This document shows, piece after piece, positions 60,928 through 64,000 of a stretch of DNA of 64,000 nt (position 1 is the stretch's first letter; every line of letters begins with the position of its first letter). A program made the translations under genes and the position numbers. Source of the stretch: Mesorhizobium sophorae (GTDB lineage Bacteria > Pseudomonadota > Alphaproteobacteria > Rhizobiales > Rhizobiaceae); the NCBI RefSeq assembly GCF_002270415.1, contig NZ_NNRI01000012.1, positions 124,001 to 188,000 of the forward strand, given 5' to 3'. The notes below the pieces were generated by a model. That model searched no databases, had not been told where the DNA came from, and saw only the letters and a program-made list of their open reading frames with translations.

Positions 60928-61767
60928 CTAATCGAACCCGAAACTCTTACCGATGGCGTTGGCAACAAAGGCCGGATCCTCCCAATGAGGATTGTGGCCA
61001 CACTCCTCGGCGTGCACGAGGCTTGCCCCAACAAGGGCATCCAACAGCGCCCGCTGATGCGCCTCGCCGAACAGCGGGTCGTGCTCGCCGGCGATGATCA
61101 GCGTTCGAGCCTGCACGGCTCGCGCCAGGTCACTCAGATCGGTGCGGCGAATTTCCTTCAGGGTCGCTTGCCAGCGTGATGCCGGCATCTCCGAGGCGTC
61201 TTTCGCCAGGCCTGCGAGGAAGGGCTCGGGCACGCCAGGCCGGCAGGCATGCCACCAGGCATAGAACGGGTCGACCGGCGATATCGGGTCGCGCAGAGCC
61301 TGAACGCCCATGACCAGTGGATGGTTCTGCGCCAGGTCGGGCTTCAATGTGCCGGCCAACAACACCAGCCCGCCGATGAGCTCGTTATGCCGCGCAGCCA
61401 ATGCGATAGCCACCATAGCGCCTAGCGAATGGCCGACGAGCACCGGCCGGTCAAGTCGCAAGTGGACGATCAATCCGGCAATGTCACTTGCGAAATCGGC
61501 GATGCGGCAACCTTCGCCAGTTTGCGACCCGCCGTGGCCGCGCAGATCCGGCATGATCAGCCGACGTCCGGCCAGATGCGGCGTCAGTAGCGAAAAGCTG
61601 CGGCTTGTGTCAGTGAAGCCGTGCACCAACAGCAGCGCCGGCTCGGCGCCGGCGACCTCGACATAGGCAATGTCGAGATCGCCGCTATTGACGAATTTCT
61701 TGCGGCCAGCCCAGCCGTCCTGTTCCGCCCAGCCATTCGGAAAGGCATCAAATGCTGCCGGTCTCAC
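60928..61767 (-). CDS. Alpha/beta hydrolase
   Basis: A 279-residue hydrolase. The triad is visible: nucleophile elbow VGHSLGAMV, acid in IIAGEHDPLFGE, and histidine in AEECGHNPHWEDP. The lid region between is rich in Pro. The start is a GTG at 61767 that overlaps the choX-like stop (GTGA), so it is coupled to the choline-binding protein. The pairing suggests a substrate linked to choline or its esters, but that is inference. Confidence 0.88.
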   Translation of the reverse strand: MRPAAFDAFPNGWAEQDGWAGRKKFVNSGDLDIAYVEVAGAEPALLLVHGFTDTSRSFSLLTPHLAGRRLIMPDLRGHGGSQTGEGCRIADFASDIAGLIVHLRLDRPVLVGHSLGAMVAIALAARHNELIGGLVLLAGTLKPDLAQNHPLVMGVQALRDPISPVDPFYAWWHACRPGVPEPFLAGLAKDASEMPASRWQATLKEIRRTDLSDLARAVQARTLIIAGEHDPLFGEAHQRALLDALVGASLVHAEECGHNPHWEDPAFVANAIGKSFGFD

Positions 61768-62702
61768 AGGCCAAGCTTTTCCTTGAGCGCGGCAAGGCCG
61801 GGCTTGCCGTCGAATGTGGTGACCCCGGCAAGCCAGGTGTCCAGACGATCCTTGTTCAGCTTGATAGCCTTCAGCCCCGCCTCTTCCGGCTTCATGCCGT
61901 CATTGATCAGGTAGCCCATGCCGACATTCTCGAAATCGATGTCAAAGGTGAGGTTTTTCAATAATTGCCCGGCATTCGGGCACTGTTGCAGATAGCCCTT
62001 GCGCACTTGCGTGGTCACCGTCGCGGCGCCGAGGTTGGGGCCATAAAATTTGTCGCCGCCGGTGAGATATTTGAAATCGTACATCGTGTTCATCGGATGC
62101 GGCGCCCAGCCCTGGAAGACGATGAACTGCTTTTCCTTGATCTCATAGCCGACCTCCGACAGCATGCCGGCTTCGCTCGACTCGACGACCTGCCAGCCGT
62201 CTAGGCCAAGCGAGGGATCGGCAATGGCGTCCATCATCAGCTGGTTCGAGCCGGGCTCGATGCCGTACATTTTCTTGCCGAACTTGTCGGCGAACTTGTG
62301 CAGGTCGGCAAAGTCCTTGACGCCGGCGTCCCAGACGTAGGTCGGCACGGCGAAGGTGTATTTGGCGCCTTCCAGATTGACGCGCACGTCTTCGACCGAG
62401 CCATCCTTCTTGTAGGGTTCGTAATAGGTGACCATGGCCGGGTTCCAATAGCCGAGGAACAGGTCGAGATCGTTGTTTTTCATGCCTTCATAGATGACGT
62501 TGATGCCCAGCACCGAACTCTGTGGCTGGTAGCCGAGTGCACCCAGCAGGACATTGGCAACGCCGGTGGTGAAGGCCAGATCGTTCCAGCCGGGTTCGGC
62601 CATACGGACCGCCCTGCACTGTTCGGCCTCGGCCGCTTCGGCCGCAGAACAAGCCAACGCCAGGGCAGCGAGACAGACGCCATTCGCAAGGATGCGGAAC
62701 AT
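61764..62702 (-). CDS. ChoX-like choline/betaine-binding periplasmic protein
   Basis: A 312-residue ABC binding protein of the OpuAC/ChoX group. It has a signal peptide (FRILANGVCLAALALACSAAEA) and family segments AVRMAEPGWNDLAFTTGVA, DLFLGYWNPAMVTYYEPY, and FIVFQGWAPHPMNTMYDFKYL, whose aromatic residues (W, Y) make the cage for a quaternary ammonium group. The start at 62702 has GAGGAG upstream. No permease or ATPase gene follows, so the rest of the importer must lie elsewhere. A BetI box lies upstream. Confidence 0.9.
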   Translation of the reverse strand: MFRILANGVCLAALALACSAAEAAEAEQCRAVRMAEPGWNDLAFTTGVANVLLGALGYQPQSSVLGINVIYEGMKNNDLDLFLGYWNPAMVTYYEPYKKDGSVEDVRVNLEGAKYTFAVPTYVWDAGVKDFADLHKFADKFGKKMYGIEPGSNQLMMDAIADPSLGLDGWQVVESSEAGMLSEVGYEIKEKQFIVFQGWAPHPMNTMYDFKYLTGGDKFYGPNLGAATVTTQVRKGYLQQCPNAGQLLKNLTFDIDFENVGMGYLINDGMKPEEAGLKAIKLNKDRLDTWLAGVTTFDGKPGLAALKEKLGL

Positions 62703-62726
62703 TTCGGTTCTCCTCATTTTTCGAAA

Positions 62727-62764
62727 ATTGACCAATTGGTCTTTTTATTGTCCCATTGGTCAAT
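62727..62764. promoter_or_regulatory. BetI operator between betI and the choline-binding gene
   Basis: Arms ATTGACCAAT (62727-62736) and ATTGGTCAAT (62755-62764) are a perfect inverted pair 18 bases apart, and GACCAATTGGTC (62730-62741) is itself palindromic. Three half-sites GACCAAT/ATTGGTC thus occur in 38 bases, between the divergent promoters. Confidence 0.78.
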
Positions 62765-62785
62765 AGTTGATCTGCGCGGACGAAA

Positions 62786-63424
62786 ATGTCAATGTGGAAT
62801 CGCAATGCATGGATCGATCCGGTGAAACTCAAGCGTCTCAGCGAGATACGCCGCAAGGAACTGCGGCAGGCGGCGTTCGCGGTGCTGGAGCGCGAAGGCA
62901 TTGCCGGCGCGACGCTGGAAAAGGTGGCGGCCCAGGCCGGCGCCTCGAAGGGAATCGTGCTGCACTATTTCCGCAACAAGCAGGAATTGTTCGAGCACGC
63001 GATGCGCGAAGCCAACGCCGTCCTGTGCCAGGCGGTGATTGCGCGCCTTCGCCGGGCGATCACCCCGATGGAGCGCATGGATGCCGTGATCGAGGGTAAT
63101 TTCGAACCGCATCTTTTTCAGCCGCCTCTGTGCCATGCCTGGCTTTCGCTCTGCGCCGAGGTGCCGCGCGACGAGAAGATGGCGCGTATCCAGAGGGTGA
63201 TCCACGCGCGTATGCGCTCGAACCTGTTGTCCGGCCTGCGCGGCCTTGCCTCGCCGGCGGATGCCGACGACATTGCGCTTGGCGTCACAGCGCTGATCGA
63301 CGGGCTTTGGCTGCGGCTCGGCCTGCAGCCGGGCAGCGTCTCGCGCGAACAGGCGGTCCGCCAGGTCAAGAATTATGTCGCGGGACGGCTCGCCATTCGG
63401 GAACCCGTGATCGACGGCGCCTAA
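62786..63424 (+). CDS. betI: TetR family regulator BetI
   Basis: A 212-residue TetR protein with the BetI pattern: SEIRRKELRQAAFAVLEREGIAGATLEKVAAQAGASKGIVLHYF, then a ligand domain with LCHAWLSLCAEVPRDEKMARIQRV. BetI represses choline-to-betaine genes and is released by choline. The divergent ChoX-like gene and the operator between them fit this. No betA, betB or betC gene follows directly; an SDR gene comes next. Confidence 0.88.
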   Translation: MSMWNRNAWIDPVKLKRLSEIRRKELRQAAFAVLEREGIAGATLEKVAAQAGASKGIVLHYFRNKQELFEHAMREANAVLCQAVIARLRRAITPMERMDAVIEGNFEPHLFQPPLCHAWLSLCAEVPRDEKMARIQRVIHARMRSNLLSGLRGLASPADADDIALGVTALIDGLWLRLGLQPGSVSREQAVRQVKNYVAGRLAIREPVIDGA

Positions 63425-63567
63425 ATCGACACTGGGCACGATGGGCCGGCTGTTCCACGCGGGAATGCCAGCGGTCGAAGTTCATACCTTGGGATAGGCC
63501 GTTGGCTTGACCGCGGTCGCTTATATGCGGTGCTCTCGCGGTGGCCAAAGCTGCCTCGGAGCGTCCT

Positions 63568-64000
63568 ATGAGACTTCATAACAAGCGCGCGCTGGTTACC
63601 GGCGGATCGGACGGCATCGGCCTTGCGATCGCCGAGGCCTTTTCGCGTGAAGGTGCGGACGTCCTGATCGTCGGCCGTGACACCAAAAAGCTCGACGCCG
63701 CGGCCAAGCACCTCGGCGGCAATGTCGAGACGCTGTCGGCCGATCTTGCCACCAGCGTCGGCATCGAAGGCGTGGCCGGGTACGTGAAAAATTCCGGTCG
63801 GCCGCTCGATATCCTCGTCAACAATGCCGGGGTGGCTTTGTTGGTGCCTGTCGAGACCGTCAGCGAGGAGCAGTTCCAGCAATCCTTCGCGCTCAATGTA
63901 ACGGCGGTGTTCTTTCTCACCCAGGCTCTGCTGCCGCATCTGGCAGCAGGCGCGTCGGTGATCAACATCTCGTCCTATTTCGCCAACAAGATGATCCCGA
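63568..64000 (+). CDS. Short-chain dehydrogenase/reductase (partial, runs off the right edge)
   Basis: The first 144 residues of a classical SDR. The NAD(P)-binding TGGSDGIG motif (residues 10-17), the NNAG motif and the catalytic-serine strand (INISSYF) are present. The YxxxK motif and the C-terminus lie outside the window. GGAG lies six bases upstream of the ATG. It follows betI on the same strand after 143 bases, but I cannot tell whether it belongs to choline metabolism. Confidence 0.9.
   Translation, partial: MRLHNKRALVTGGSDGIGLAIAEAFSREGADVLIVGRDTKKLDAAAKHLGGNVETLSADLATSVGIEGVAGYVKNSGRPLDILVNNAGVALLVPVETVSEEQFQQSFALNVTAVFFLTQALLPHLAAGASVINISSYFANKMIP

Overview
The window looks like chromosomal DNA of an alphaproteobacterium of the order Hyphomicrobiales (Rhizobiales), most like Mesorhizobium. 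I infer this from the high GC content, the rhizobial gene families, an EcfG-type general stress promoter, and several copies of short imperfect palindromes of the kind dispersed through Mesorhizobium genomes. There is no sign of a symbiosis island, prophage, transposase, CRISPR array, tRNA or rRNA. Everything is read from sequence alone; no database search was run.

Layout. 0-9.3 kb: a partial gene end, an HNH nuclease, a RibD-like reductase, then a minus-strand block of rsmD, an M16 peptidase pair, a patatin lipase and a repeat-rich RluB-type pseudouridine synthase, with tadA facing away. 9.3-17 kb: a lipoprotein, ileS, a MipA/OmpV porin, HdeD, ribF and a HAD phosphatase. 17-23 kb: two TadG-like proteins without other tad genes, a LysE exporter, a DUF2189 membrane protein and a CAP-domain lipoprotein. 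23-26.7 kb: a marR-emrA-emrB drug efflux operon with a clear operator inside its promoter. 26.9-32.7 kb: six tightly packed plus-strand genes for lipid-active enzymes that match the uncharacterised ynbABCD operon of E. coli, with an added acyltransferase and a small membrane protein. 32.8-38.6 kb: a nucleoside hydrolase converging on a LacI-regulated sugar or nucleoside ABC importer. 39-47.9 kb: a flavin monooxygenase, a small secreted protein, a winged-helix/TPR regulator, an AraC regulator, and a TetR-controlled unit of an MFS carrier, a lactone-oxidase-like flavoprotein and a D-amino-acid PLP enzyme. 48-50.1 kb: groES-groEL with a perfect CIRCE element. 50.2-53.4 kb: a TetR-controlled detoxification cluster whose OsmC gene carries a frameshift, plus a second LysE. 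53.5-56.9 kb: a run of small genes ending in a YkgJ protein, cspA, and an ArsR / SRPBCC-YciI fusion operon. 57-60.9 kb: a GST, CsbD under an EcfG promoter, a Tat-exported metallophosphoesterase, and a TetR/NIPSNAP pair. 60.9-64 kb: BetI, a ChoX-like choline-binding protein, an alpha/beta hydrolase and a truncated SDR gene.

The strongest candidate for an undescribed system is the ynb-like lipid operon at 26.9-32.7 kb. Also notable are a palindromic element inserted in frame in an M16 peptidase gene, tandem 81-bp repeats in the RluB gene, several unusually clean regulator operators (two at or over start codons), and an unexplained long inverted repeat between emrA and emrB.
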